A stretch of DNA of 64,000 bases from Pseudocoprococcus catus (GTDB lineage Bacteria; Bacillota; Clostridia; Lachnospirales; Lachnospiraceae). The DNA is taken from the NCBI RefSeq assembly GCF_019734885.1, contig NZ_JAAXCM010000038.1, forward strand, positions 32,203-96,202. The letters run 5' to 3'. The notes beneath the pieces are model-generated. The model had not been told where the DNA came from. It made no database searches and saw only the letters and a list, made by a program, of their open reading frames with translations. This document shows positions 1-8,456 of the stretch, one piece after another. Numbering within the stretch: position 1 is the stretch's first letter; the number at the start of each line of letters is the position of its first letter. The translations under genes were made by a program, and so were the position numbers.

Positions 1-1936
1 TATGTGAGTTTTCACGGATACGGTCATATACAACGATGGTTGCATTGATAGAGTAACCGACGATTGTCAGCATACAAGCAATAAATGTTGTACCTACAGG
101 GATTCTTGCAATTGAGTAAACAGCAAGAACGACAAGTACATCATGGAGCAATGCGATGATCGCACCTGCACCAAACTTGATATCTCTGAATCGAACCCAG
201 ATATAGATCATGATAAAGATACCTGCGATAATGACGGAAAGGATCGCGTTTGTACGCATCTCACCGCTGATTGTACCACTGATATTCTCTTCAGTGATAT
301 CAGATTGCTCAAGAGCGTACTTCTCCATTAAGGCGTCCTTAACAGCTGCACGGTGCTCAGAATCAAGAACAGGCGTCTTGATAACGATTTCAGGTGAACC
401 GGATACATTCTGGAACTGAATATCAGTTGTACCCGCTTCGCTTTCAAAGAGTTTTCTTAAATCATCTTCATCAGAACCAGGGACTTCAAGATAATCCTTG
501 AAATTGACAGTCATGGCTGTACCGCCTGTAAAGTCCAGACTGTAATTCAGCGCTTTATTACCTGCAGAAGCATGAACACCCATGCTGACGAAACCTGCAC
601 AAATACAGATTACGGCGATCACATAAGTGATCTTCTTCATGCCACAGAAATTCTTAACCTTTGCTTCCTTCTGTTTACCGTAGAATTTGGCATCTTTAAA
701 ACCGATGCCATATAATGCCATCAGCACGAATCGTGTAATAACAAGGGCTGTAAACATGGAAAGGACAATACCAAGGGCCAGTGTAATGGCGAAACCTTTG
801 ATTGTACCTGTACCCTTGAGATACAGAACTGCTGCTGCAATTAATGTCGTAATATTACCATCGATAACGGCTGAAAGTGCCTTGCCGAAACCAATCTTGA
901 TGGCTTCACGTACATTCTTGCCTGCTGCGATTTCTTCTCTAATTCGCGTAAAGATAATGACATTGGCATCCACCGCCATACCGACGGAAAGGATGATACC
1001 GGCGATACCCGGAAGTGTCAGTGTCACATCCAGACCATTCAGGAAACAGAGCATTGCTGCCACATAAAGAAGCAGTGCAAGGGCTGCTGCCACACCAGGA
1101 ATCCAATACACGACCATCATAAACAACATAACGATTGCAAGACCGATGGCACCTGCCATCAAACTTGTCTTAACCGCTTCATCACCTAACTTGGCGCTGA
1201 CAACTTTGGAACTGATCTCATTCAGCTGGAGCTTCAGAACACCGGCACGAATGGTTGTGGCCAGAGAATTCACATCATCATAAGTAAAATTACCTTCGAT
1301 GACACACTGACCATTTGTAATCGCCTGATTCACAGTCGGATAGCTGATGATCTTGCCATCATAAATGATGTAGATCGGTTTGCCGATATTTCTTGCTGTT
1401 GCTTCTGCAAATGCTTTGGCACCTTCGTCTGTGAACATCAGAGAAACCACGTATTGTGTGTTGCCATAGCTGTCTTTCTGGGATGTGGCCTGAGCACTCT
1501 TGATGCCTTCGCCGCCCACAACTTCACAGTAACCATCTAATACTTCCTTGCCTGTTGCAGCATCGGACTTTGCTTCACAGAAACTGATAGAACCGGGATT
1601 GCCCAGTTCAGAGAGAATCTTCTCTGCATCATAAACACCAGGAATATCAACGTTGATACGGTTTGTACCTTCCTGATAAACTTCTGCTTCTGTACTCCAT
1701 GCCTCTACTCTCTGCTGAAGCTTGTAAACGGTATCGTTCATATCTTCAGCGGATGGATTATCTTCGTCTGCTTCGTAAGTGATGTTGACACCACCTGCAA
1801 GGTCAAGACCAAGCTTAATGTTTTTGGCTGTACCGATATGATCCTTGCCATATCCGTATGCAGATACATAACTGCAGGCTGCGATCATCAGAACAACCAC
1901 GATCAGCACAAGCCAGCTTTTCTTCTTACTCTTCAT
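1..1936 (-). CDS. secDF: SecD/SecF fusion protein-export subunit (partial, 3' end outside window)
   Basis: Membrane subunit that uses proton motive force to help SecYEG complete protein translocation. About 645 residues are visible from ATG at 1936, read by hand because the frame is open at the window edge. An N-terminal TM (WLVLIVVVLMIAAC) is followed by the SecD signature LGLDLAGGVNITYE, an extracytoplasmic domain, a SecD membrane block with GIILSVGMAVDANVIIF, and then the SecF half beginning near NYSLDFTGGTAMTV with a second membrane block. SecD and SecF are therefore one polypeptide, as in Bacillus. The start is 4 nt past the scfB stop, with GGAGAATAAAGGC as ribosome binding site, so it is co-transcribed with scfA-scfB. 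The gene runs off the left edge just after IVVYDRIREN. Confidence 0.97.
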   Translation of the reverse strand, partial: MKSKKKSWLVLIVVVLMIAACSYVSAYGYGKDHIGTAKNIKLGLDLAGGVNITYEADEDNPSAEDMNDTVYKLQQRVEAWSTEAEVYQEGTNRINVDIPGVYDAEKILSELGNPGSISFCEAKSDAATGKEVLDGYCEVVGGEGIKSAQATSQKDSYGNTQYVVSLMFTDEGAKAFAEATARNIGKPIYIIYDGKIISYPTVNQAITNGQCVIEGNFTYDDVNSLATTIRAGVLKLQLNEISSKVVSAKLGDEAVKTSLMAGAIGLAIVMLFMMVVYWIPGVAAALALLLYVAAMLCFLNGLDVTLTLPGIAGIILSVGMAVDANVIIFTRIREEIAAGKNVREAIKIGFGKALSAVIDGNITTLIAAAVLYLKGTGTIKGFAITLALGIVLSMFTALVITRFVLMALYGIGFKDAKFYGKQKEAKVKNFCGMKKITYVIAVICICAGFVSMGVHASAGNKALNYSLDFTGGTAMTVNFKDYLEVPGSDEDDLRKLFESEAGTTDIQFQNVSGSPEIVIKTPVLDSEHRAAVKDALMEKYALEQSDITEENISGTISGEMRTNAILSVIIAGIFIMIYIWVRFRDIKFGAGAIIALLHDVLVVLAVYSIARIPVGTTFIACMLTIVGYSINATIVVYDRIRENSH

Positions 1937-1940
1937 GCCT

Positions 1941-3305
1941 TTATTCTCCTTCTTCATCTGCCGCAGCAGCTTTAATCATAATTGCACATTCCACTCTCTT
2001 ACGCATCAGCTCGCATCCCACATCATACGCATCTGTGATCGAATGATGGAAATTCCATGAGTTGGCAGCACAGCCGCCGCTGCAGTAGAATTTTGCGAAA
2101 CAATTCGTGCATTTATCCTTGGCATAAATATTGCAAAGCTTGAATTCATCACGGATATCTGTCTTGACAACACCATCCCAGACATTACCCATCAGGAATT
2201 CATCCTGACCGACAAACTGGTGACATGGATATAAATCCCCCCAAGGTGTCACAGCAAGATATTCTGTACCTGAACCGCATCCTGATAAACGTTTGGCAAC
2301 GCATGGACCGCCTTCCAGATCGATCATAAAGTGGAAGAAATTGAAATGCTTGCCTGCACGGTCTCTCTTCACTATTTCCTTCGCCAGCAGATCATACTGC
2401 TCGCAAAGTTCCGGAAGATCTTCCTCCTGAATCGCATATGGCTCAGATGCAGGTGCAACAACAGGCTCAACAGAAATCTGCTTGAATCCTTTATCCGCAA
2501 GACTCAGCACATCTGCCGCAAAATCTTTATTGAAATGTGTAAATGTACCTCTGACATAGTAATTTGTCTGATGTCTGCTTTCAGCAAACTTCTCAAACTT
2601 CGGCATGATCAGATCATAGCTGCCGCTGCCGTTGCGGAACGGACGCATCTTGTCATGAACTTCCTTACGTCCATCAACACTCAGAACAACATTCGCCATC
2701 TCTTTATTGCAGAATTCCATAATCTCATCATTAAGCAGAACGCCGTTCGTTGTCAGTGTAAATCTGAAATTCTTGTCATGGAGCTTCTCCTGCTCACGGC
2801 CATACTGAACGAGACGCTTAACAACATCCCAGTTCATCAAAGGCTCACCGCCAAAGAAATCCACTTCCAGATTGCGCCTGTTGCCTGAATTGGCAATCAG
2901 GAAATCCAGTGCCTGTTTGCCCACTTCATAGCTCATGATGGCACGTCGGCCGTGATACTCGCCTTCTTCTGCAAAACAATAGCGGCAGGCAAGATTACAG
3001 TCATGGGCGATATGCAGACATAACGCCTTGACAACTGTCTTTCTCTTCTTGAAATCAATAATATAATCTTTATAAATATCTTCTGTAAAAAGGCTTTCTT
3101 CTTTAATTAAAGTCTCAATCTCTTCAAAAGCTTCTTCTATATCTTCCTTCGGATACTTTGAAGCAAGCATTTCCATGATCTCAGACTTCTCATGGCCTTC
3201 ATATAACTCAATGATATCGTAAACCACATCGTCAACCACATGGATGGCACCGCTGTTGATATCCATGACTATATTGTAACCATTACTCTTATACTGGTGA
3301 ATCAC
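1941..3305 (-). CDS. scfB: SCIFF radical SAM maturase
   Basis: Radical SAM/SPASM enzyme expected to install thioether bonds in the six-cysteine precursor encoded just upstream. 454 aa. Residues 1-90 resemble a precursor-recognition (RRE-like) domain. The [4Fe-4S]-SAM motif CNLACRYC (CxxxCxxC) follows near residue 105, with FFGGEPLMNW just after it. The C-terminal SPASM region carries CGSGTEYLAVTPWGDLYPC, then CNIYAKDKCTNC and CSGGC, for two auxiliary clusters. SCIFF maturases are among the most conserved radical SAM peptide maturases in Clostridia, and the scfA-scfB-secDF order is typical. The gene is 177 bp downstream of scfA with a hairpin between them. Product chemistry (ranthipeptide, gamma-thioether) is family knowledge, not seen here. 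Confidence 0.95.
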   Translation of the reverse strand: MIHQYKSNGYNIVMDINSGAIHVVDDVVYDIIELYEGHEKSEIMEMLASKYPKEDIEEAFEEIETLIKEESLFTEDIYKDYIIDFKKRKTVVKALCLHIAHDCNLACRYCFAEEGEYHGRRAIMSYEVGKQALDFLIANSGNRRNLEVDFFGGEPLMNWDVVKRLVQYGREQEKLHDKNFRFTLTTNGVLLNDEIMEFCNKEMANVVLSVDGRKEVHDKMRPFRNGSGSYDLIMPKFEKFAESRHQTNYYVRGTFTHFNKDFAADVLSLADKGFKQISVEPVVAPASEPYAIQEEDLPELCEQYDLLAKEIVKRDRAGKHFNFFHFMIDLEGGPCVAKRLSGCGSGTEYLAVTPWGDLYPCHQFVGQDEFLMGNVWDGVVKTDIRDEFKLCNIYAKDKCTNCFAKFYCSGGCAANSWNFHHSITDAYDVGCELMRKRVECAIMIKAAAADEEGE

Positions 3306-3414
3306 TTACATTCTCCTAACTCTCTTATTCTACTTTATAACTATGCAGCTGCTGGAAATCAACTGTCATAAATTCCTGACCTCGAATAGTCAAAACACTC
3401 CTTCAACATGAACA

Positions 3415-3445
3415 AGCAGCGATTTAGAAATCCTAAACCGCTGCT
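3415..3445 (-). terminator. Hairpin between scfA and scfB (leaky terminator or mRNA stabiliser)
   Basis: 13-nt inverted repeat, read on the minus strand as AGCAGCGGTTTAG, a 5-nt loop, then CTAAATCGCTGCT, with one G-T mismatch that is a wobble in RNA. Only a weak T-rich stretch follows. This would allow partial read-through, giving much more precursor mRNA than maturase mRNA, as is common in peptide-maturase operons. Confidence 0.6.
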
Positions 3446-3482
3446 CATAATATTGGCTGAATCAATCAGCAATCAGATCTGA

Positions 3483-3626
3483 CTATTTGTTGTTCTCGCA
3501 GCTCTGATTACCTACTGTACAGGAAGTCTTGCATGCAGACTGACAAGAAGTCTGGCACTCGCCGCATCCGCCTTTGACCATACTCTGTTTCATAGATCTG
3601 GTGTTCAATGATTTGATACGTTTCAT
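3483..3626 (-). CDS. scfA: SCIFF precursor peptide (six cysteines in forty-five)
   Basis: 47-aa ribosomal peptide precursor, below the size of most ORF callers. The basic leader begins MKRIKSLNTRSMKQSM, and the core holds six cysteines at residues 21, 24, 28, 32, 36 and 43 in a Cx2Cx3Cx3Cx3Cx6C pattern, interspersed with Ser/Thr/Ala thioether acceptors (for example CQTSCQSAC). ATG at 3626 is preceded by AAGGAGGAGTACATA. It sits directly upstream of its radical SAM maturase. The family is near universal in Clostridia; its cellular role is unsettled, with signalling suggested. Length, cysteine count and neighbours all match the SCIFF family. Confidence 0.96.
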   Translation of the reverse strand: MKRIKSLNTRSMKQSMVKGGCGECQTSCQSACKTSCTVGNQSCENNK

Positions 3627-3659
3627 TATGTACTCCTCCTTCAATTATGAACTTGAAAT

Positions 3660-3688
3660 ATTATAACATACTCATTTTCATTTTTAAA
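3660..3688 (-). promoter_or_regulatory. Putative scfA promoter
   Basis: Minus-strand -10 TATAAT (3660-3665), 17-nt spacer, -35 TTTAAA (3683-3688, weak). It gives a start about 27 nt upstream of the scfA ATG. The sequence around is very AT-rich, so confidence is moderate. Confidence 0.5.
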
Positions 3689-3826
3689 GCTCTTTTTGAA
3701 AAGATACATGCATTATATCAAATAATTTCTATTTTTTTACTAAATCCGGCCCATTCTCTGTGTAAAACAACGCTTTTTCTTCCTTCATCTCAACTGAAAA
3801 ACTGCCGGACCATTTTCAAAATCCGC

Positions 3827-4213
3827 TTATCCAAGCATTCCTCCCAGCATCCCGCTGCCAAGACACAGCAATACAAAAGGCAGACAGAACTGCCATTCCG
3901 AAGCAGCTATACATCCGGAAGCCACTGAGATCAGGCATAGTGTAACATAGTATAAAGTTCCCAGAGCCAGCCCCCACAGAAAGCGTCTGTATCCGATTCG
4001 ATGACCGGCATAAATACCACCGATCAAAACCGCCAGTACAACCACTACGTACACCGAAACACGGATTCTGTTCTGTCCCTCACCCGCTGCATAGAAAATC
4101 AACGACGCAAGCACTATGCCCACAGCTGAAACCATCACACTGATCAGCCAGGCAGCTGCCATCACGCGAACAATCTCCACCTCACCGGACACCGCACCCA
4201 ACTTCTTTTCCAT
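3827..4213 (-). CDS. Small four-TM membrane protein (TIGR04086-like)
   Basis: 128 aa, with four hydrophobic helices: about residues 18-40 (AAAWLISVMVSAVGIVLASL), 52-70 (VYVVVVLAVLIGGIYAG), 80-102 and 110-127 (FCLPFVLLCLGSGMLGGMLG). I recognise the layout and the location beside SCIFF, SecDF and YajC as those of the uncharacterised TIGR04086 membrane family of Firmicutes; this is from memory and not checked. ATG at 4213 is chosen over the GTG one codon upstream because GGAGGGG lies 5 nt from it. It is transcribed in the same direction as scfA, 200 bp upstream, so may be in the same unit. No catalytic motif is visible. Confidence 0.75.
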   Translation of the reverse strand: MEKKLGAVSGEVEIVRVMAAAWLISVMVSAVGIVLASLIFYAAGEGQNRIRVSVYVVVVLAVLIGGIYAGHRIGYRRFLWGLALGTLYYVTLCLISVASGCIAASEWQFCLPFVLLCLGSGMLGGMLG

Positions 4214-4419
4214 CACAACCCCTCCGCAATCAACTGCTGTCCATAGAATATATGCCCTGCATCCGTCAAAAAGACATCTGGCTTTTTACCCCCAAATGTC
4301 ATACAATAAGAATAAGCCTGATAAATATCTCTTTATATCAGCTGCCAGTGTAAGGCAGTGCGAGCGGCCTGCGTTGCAATGGCTCGTTTTTTCACAACGT
4401 CAATTTGAAAGGAGAACTT

Positions 4420-5253
4420 ATGGATAGAATCGATTTACACACTCACTCTACTGCTTCTGACGGCAGTATGACCCCTTCAGAGCTTGTTCGCCATGCCGCG
4501 TCCTGCGGTCTGCGTGCAGTTGCTTTGACGGACCACGATACCACTGTGGGTCTTAGCGAGGCCCAACAGGAAGCCAATGAAGCCGGCATTGAACTTGTTC
4601 ACGGCGTTGAACTGGCCACCTGGCAGGACAAGACAGAACTTCACATTGTCGGACTTGATATCAATGAACGTGATCCGCAGTTTCAGGATGCCATGGCACT
4701 CATGCAGCAGATTCGTGAAGACCGCAACAATCAGATGATTGCCCGCATGCAGGCTGCAGGTGTGGATATCACCCCTGAAAAACTTCATGCCAAAGAAGGC
4801 ACCGGTGTCTTAACCCGTGCCAACTTTGCCGGTTATCTATTGTCTGTTGGTTTTGTCAAAAGCATCAAAGAAGCCTTTGACCGCTATCTTGGTGATGGCA
4901 AACCTTTCTACATTCCGCGTACTAAGACATCACCCAAAGATGCCATTGAGCTTATCAAACAGGCTGGCGGCATTCCCGTTCTCGCCCATCCGATGCTCTA
5001 TAAGCTCGGCAAAGACACCCTCGAGAAATATGTCAGGATGATGACCGACTGGGGACTGGAAGCCATAGAAGTCTACTACTCCACCAATACCCCTTCCGAT
5101 GACCTTTATCTCAGCCATCTGGCTAACCGTTATCACCTCAGGTATTCCGGCGGTTCAGATTTTCACGGTACTTATAAACCGCATATCCAAATCGGTACCG
5201 GCAAAGGCCGTCTCGTCGTTCCTTATGATATTCTTGAGAAACTTAGAGCCTGA
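4420..5253 (+). CDS. PHP-domain phosphoesterase
   Basis: 277-aa polymerase-and-histidinol-phosphatase fold enzyme. Metal ligands are all in place: DLHTHSTASDG at the N terminus, LTDHDT near residue 40, the GVEL glutamate near residue 65, LAHP near residue 190 and GGSDFHG near residue 245. Length and insert pattern fit the YciV/RNase AM (3',5'-nucleoside bisphosphate phosphatase) group. ATG at 4420 is chosen over an upstream in-frame TTG at 4405 because AAAGGAGAA sits 5-8 nt before it. It is the only plus-strand gene among the export genes and faces the HAD phosphatase gene that follows. Exact substrate is not shown by the sequence. Confidence 0.88.
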   Translation: MDRIDLHTHSTASDGSMTPSELVRHAASCGLRAVALTDHDTTVGLSEAQQEANEAGIELVHGVELATWQDKTELHIVGLDINERDPQFQDAMALMQQIREDRNNQMIARMQAAGVDITPEKLHAKEGTGVLTRANFAGYLLSVGFVKSIKEAFDRYLGDGKPFYIPRTKTSPKDAIELIKQAGGIPVLAHPMLYKLGKDTLEKYVRMMTDWGLEAIEVYYSTNTPSDDLYLSHLANRYHLRYSGGSDFHGTYKPHIQIGTGKGRLVVPYDILEKLRA

Positions 5254-5273
5254 CCCAATACGCCGGCAGCTGT

Positions 5274-6056
5274 TTAGTGGTCTAACACGGCAATGTCACC
5301 AATGCCGTTGCATACCAGTCTCGGTCTATACGGAAATTCCTCAATCATCCCCGGTGTTGTCACCCCTGACAGCACCAGAACCGTATCCAGACCGGATTCG
5401 ATACCCGCAACGATATCTGTATCCATACGGTCTCCGATGATGGCTGCATCCTCTGAATGCACCCCGAGGATCCTGAGTCCTGTACGCATCATCAGAGCAT
5501 TCGGCTTGCCCACATAATAAGCCTGTTTGCCTGTGGCCAGTTCAATCGGTGCCATCAATGCCCGGCAGGCCGGAACGATGCCGCCTTCCACAGGACCGGT
5601 CAGGTCATAATTCGTACCGATCAGGCGGGCACCTTCATTGACAAATCTTGTTGCTTTGACAATATGGTCATAGCAATAATTATCCGCTTCACCGATGATC
5701 ACATAATCCGGATGGATTTCATTCACTGTAATACCGGCATCATACAGGGCATTCTGAAGGCCATGTTCGCCAACCGCATAAGCTGTTGCCTCCGGTGTCT
5801 GTGTTGAAATAAATGCTGCCGTTGCCAGTGCACTTGTATAAAAATGGCTCTGATCCACATCAAGTCCCATCCATTCCAGTTTCTTTTGCAGCTCCTTCGG
5901 TGTGTAGCGGCTTGAATTCGTCAGAAAAAGGAATTCCTTCTTCTCCTGATACAGCCATTCCACAAACTCCTTTGCTCCCGGAAGCAGACGGTTGCCATGA
6001 TAGATCACACCATCCATATCAATAATAAAACCTTTTTTTGCTCTTAACTGTTCCAT
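5274..6056 (-). CDS. HAD-IIA family sugar-phosphatase (NagD/AraL-like)
   Basis: 260 aa. HAD motif I is IDMDGVIYHGNRLLPGA, motif II is LTNSS, the class-IIA cap lies between residues 80 and 180, motif III lysine is in YYVGKPN, and motif IV is IIGDRMDTDI. Such enzymes dephosphorylate small phosphorylated sugars or glycerol phosphates in the cytosol; the substrate cannot be told here. The ribosome binding site is GAAGGAGGTTCAT before ATG at 6056. It lies downstream of the yajC terminator, so it probably has its own promoter in the 130-bp gap. Confidence 0.9.
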   Translation of the reverse strand: MEQLRAKKGFIIDMDGVIYHGNRLLPGAKEFVEWLYQEKKEFLFLTNSSRYTPKELQKKLEWMGLDVDQSHFYTSALATAAFISTQTPEATAYAVGEHGLQNALYDAGITVNEIHPDYVIIGEADNYCYDHIVKATRFVNEGARLIGTNYDLTGPVEGGIVPACRALMAPIELATGKQAYYVGKPNALMMRTGLRILGVHSEDAAIIGDRMDTDIVAGIESGLDTVLVLSGVTTPGMIEEFPYRPRLVCNGIGDIAVLDH

Positions 6057-6191
6057 ATGAACCTCCTTCCCGCCGGTTCATACTATACCGGCCGTTCAAC
6101 TTTTTAACACTTTATCTACCAGTTATATTATAAACTGATTTTAACAACATACTATCAATCCAAGCTAAAGATAATGTAAAAAAAATGTAAA

Positions 6192-6226
6192 AGGTGCGGA
6201 AATCAATCTCTGATCTCCGCACCTTC
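6192..6226 (-). terminator. Intrinsic terminator after yajC
   Basis: Minus-strand stem AAGGTGCGGA / TCCGCACCTT with a 15-nt loop, followed by TTTTACATTTTTTTT. It ends the tgt-yajC transcript. Confidence 0.85.
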
Positions 6227-6250
6227 GCGCAATCTCTGATAATTCTTCAA

Positions 6251-6568
6251 TTATTCTTCTTCGTTCGTTTTCTCAACGCTGACAATAGCTTCTTTCTGCA
6301 TTGGAATACGGCAATGTCTGTCACTGCCGAACTCAACGATAACAACATCTTCTGCGATATCGATAACCACACCGTAGAATCCGCTTGTTGTCAGAATGCT
6401 GTCGCCAACTTCAAGGTTTGCAATCATGGCATCCATGGATTTCTGACGTTTCTTCTGAGGACGTACAGAAAGGAAATACATTAAAATTGCAAATACAACA
6501 ACGTATGCAATCAGAATAAAGATAGCGTTGCCGCCTGTTCCTGATAATACAACTGGTAAAAAGTTCAT
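6251..6568 (-). CDS. yajC: Preprotein translocase subunit YajC
   Basis: 105-aa single-TM accessory of the SecDF holo-translocon. A short N-terminal segment is followed by the TM helix (IFILIAYVVVFAILMYF, residues 16-33), the conserved RPQKKRQKSM basic stretch, and a small beta-rich domain with the VGDSILTTSGFYGVV motif. AAGGAGGAAAATCTA precedes the ATG. It follows tgt by 13 bp, the classic tgt-yajC pair; secDF is 4.3 kb further on with scfAB and unrelated genes between. Confidence 0.95.
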   Translation of the reverse strand: MNFLPVVLSGTGGNAIFILIAYVVVFAILMYFLSVRPQKKRQKSMDAMIANLEVGDSILTTSGFYGVVIDIAEDVVIVEFGSDRHCRIPMQKEAIVSVEKTNEEE

Positions 6569-6581
6569 TAGATTTTCCTCC

Positions 6582-7715
6582 TTAATCTTCTTTACTTAAA
6601 AAGCCTTCCAGTTTGGACTTCTTAAATTCACTGTATCTGTGTTCCCTGATAGCGAGACGGATCTCCTCCATCAAATGGTTATAGAAATACAGATTATGCA
6701 AAACACACAAACGCATGCCCAGCATCTCTTTGGCCTTCAGCAGATGTCGGATATAAGCTCTTGTATAATTGCGGCAGGCCGGACACTGACAGCCTTCTTC
6801 AATCGGTCTGGCATCCAGCTCAAACTTCGCATTAAAAAGATTCAGCTTGCCATGATTCGTATAAACATGACCATGCCGTCCGTTTCTTGATGGATATACA
6901 CAGTCAAAGAAATCAATACCTCTGTCTACACCTTCCAGAATATTGGCCGGTGTACCTACCCCCATCAAATAGGTTGGCTTATTCTGAGGCAGTTCAGGGA
7001 CAACCTCGTCAAGGATCCGATACATCTCCTCATGGGTCTCGCCCACTGCAAGACCGCCCACTGCATAACCATCCAGATCCAGCTCCCGGATCGCACGGGC
7101 ATGGTTCACACGGATATCTGCATAAGTGCCGCCCTGGTTAATACCAAAAAGCAGCTGATGCGGATTCACGGTTCCTTCTGCTGCATTCAGTTCCTGCATC
7201 TTCTTCTTGCATCGCTCCAGCCATCTGGTTGTACGGTTAACTGAGTTGATCATATACTCTCTTGTGGCTGGATAAGGTGCACACTCGTCAAAGGCCATGG
7301 CAATGGTAGAGCCAAGGTTGGACTGAATCTGCATACTCTCCTCCGGGCCCATAAAAATCTTATGGCCATCAATATGTGACTGGAAATAAACGCCTTCCTC
7401 CTTGATCTTGCGCAGGCCCTTCAGGGAAAATACCTGAAAGCCGCCGGAATCAGTAAGGATCGGTCTGTCCCAGTTCATAAACTTGTGCAGGCCGCCGAGC
7501 TGTTTCACAATTTGGTCTCCGGGACGAACGTGAAGATGATAGGTATTGGACAATTCAACCTGTGTACCGATCTCCTTCAGATCTGTGGTAGCCACCGCAC
7601 CCTTGATAGCTGCAATGGTACCCACATTCATAAAAACAGGTGTCTCAATGACACCATGTACGGTTTCCATATGTGCGCTCTTTGCTCTGCCGTCTGTTGC
7701 AACGATTTGATACAT
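6582..7715 (-). CDS. tgt: Queuine/preQ1 tRNA-guanine transglycosylase
   Basis: 377-aa enzyme exchanging guanine-34 for preQ1 in tRNAs with GUN anticodons. The nucleophile/recognition block LTDSGGFQVFSL is near residue 88, FGINQGG near residue 195, and the C-terminal zinc site is CQCPAC with a distant H in CVLHN. Length is normal for bacterial Tgt. It is first in a two-gene unit with yajC. No queuosine synthesis gene is in the window. Confidence 0.97.
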   Translation of the reverse strand: MYQIVATDGRAKSAHMETVHGVIETPVFMNVGTIAAIKGAVATTDLKEIGTQVELSNTYHLHVRPGDQIVKQLGGLHKFMNWDRPILTDSGGFQVFSLKGLRKIKEEGVYFQSHIDGHKIFMGPEESMQIQSNLGSTIAMAFDECAPYPATREYMINSVNRTTRWLERCKKKMQELNAAEGTVNPHQLLFGINQGGTYADIRVNHARAIRELDLDGYAVGGLAVGETHEEMYRILDEVVPELPQNKPTYLMGVGTPANILEGVDRGIDFFDCVYPSRNGRHGHVYTNHGKLNLFNAKFELDARPIEEGCQCPACRNYTRAYIRHLLKAKEMLGMRLCVLHNLYFYNHLMEEIRLAIREHRYSEFKKSKLEGFLSKED

Positions 7716-7813
7716 ATACTCACCTTTATCTTAATTATTGTATAAAAAAGCGTTATATCTAGTATAACTGTAATTGATTTATTTATCAACTAAAAAATAC
7801 AGAAAACAGAAAA

Positions 7814-7839
7814 AAACTGCTGCACTCCCGCAGCAGTTT
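7814..7839 (-). terminator. Intrinsic terminator after the HPr-like gene
   Basis: Stem AAACTGCTGC / GCAGCAGTTT with a 6-nt loop. On the minus strand it runs directly into a T-rich tract (TTTTTTTCTG). Confidence 0.85.
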
Positions 7840-7868
7840 CTTCTCTTACAATTCATTCTCTTCTTCAT

Positions 7869-8096
7869 TTACTGAACAGCGTATTTTGCCAATACGGTGT
7901 TAAATCCGACATTTTCTCCGCTGTAGCAGACTCTGAGCTGATTTCTCAGATCCAGACTGAGAATACCAAGCAGGGATTTCGCATCCAATGCAATCCTGTT
8001 AAAATAAACATCAATATCAAAATCACACTCTGAAGCAGCCTTAACAAATTCCTTGGCGGCTTCTACACTGTTTAATACAATATTCTTTTCATTCAT
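7869..8096 (-). CDS. HPr-family-like protein lacking the phosphoryl histidine
   Basis: 75 aa. The middle carries DAKSLLGILSLDL, the counterpart of the NAKSIMGxMSL helix of HPr/Crh, and spacing fits the HPr fold. The N-terminal loop, which normally reads GLHARPA with the phosphorylated His15, is here SVEAAKEFVKAASE, so no such histidine exists. This points to a protein that keeps the fold but cannot take part in PTS phosphotransfer, perhaps regulatory like Crh. ATG at 8096 is chosen because CCAAGGAGGTTGGTCAA lies just upstream; the frame extends 12 codons further without a site. It is monocistronic with its own terminator. Confidence 0.7.
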   Translation of the reverse strand: MNEKNIVLNSVEAAKEFVKAASECDFDIDVYFNRIALDAKSLLGILSLDLRNQLRVCYSGENVGFNTVLAKYAVQ

Positions 8097-8353
8097 TTGA
8101 CCAACCTCCTTGGATTGGATTATTTTTATCACACATCAAAATGAATGTCAAATTTTCAAATCACACTATGATTGAAAGTTTTTGTATACTCCGCTTGATA
8201 AATGTCGTGTTATTGCGTCGTTTTATGGCATGATTTTCACTATTTTGTGAACATTTTGTGGAAACGTTTCCAATTCTTTTATATGTCGCATAAAATTACA
8301 CCTGACTTCTCGTTGAATTTCCATAAAATTCGAAATGACTTTCTTGCTTTACC

Positions 8354-8382
8354 TTGCGAATTTCTTCTATATCTATTATAAT
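8354..8382 (+). promoter_or_regulatory. aroC promoter
   Basis: TTGCGA (8354-8359), 17-nt spacer, TATAAT (8377-8382), leaving a leader of about 65 nt before the aroC start. The rest of the 360-bp gap from 8097 is AT-rich with no gene or leader peptide that I can see. Confidence 0.75.
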
Positions 8383-8456
8383 GGATGCCATACGACTTCA
8401 ATATTCATGAGGTTTTCATCATTAATCCATATGAACTCAGGAGGTTTAAAACATAT

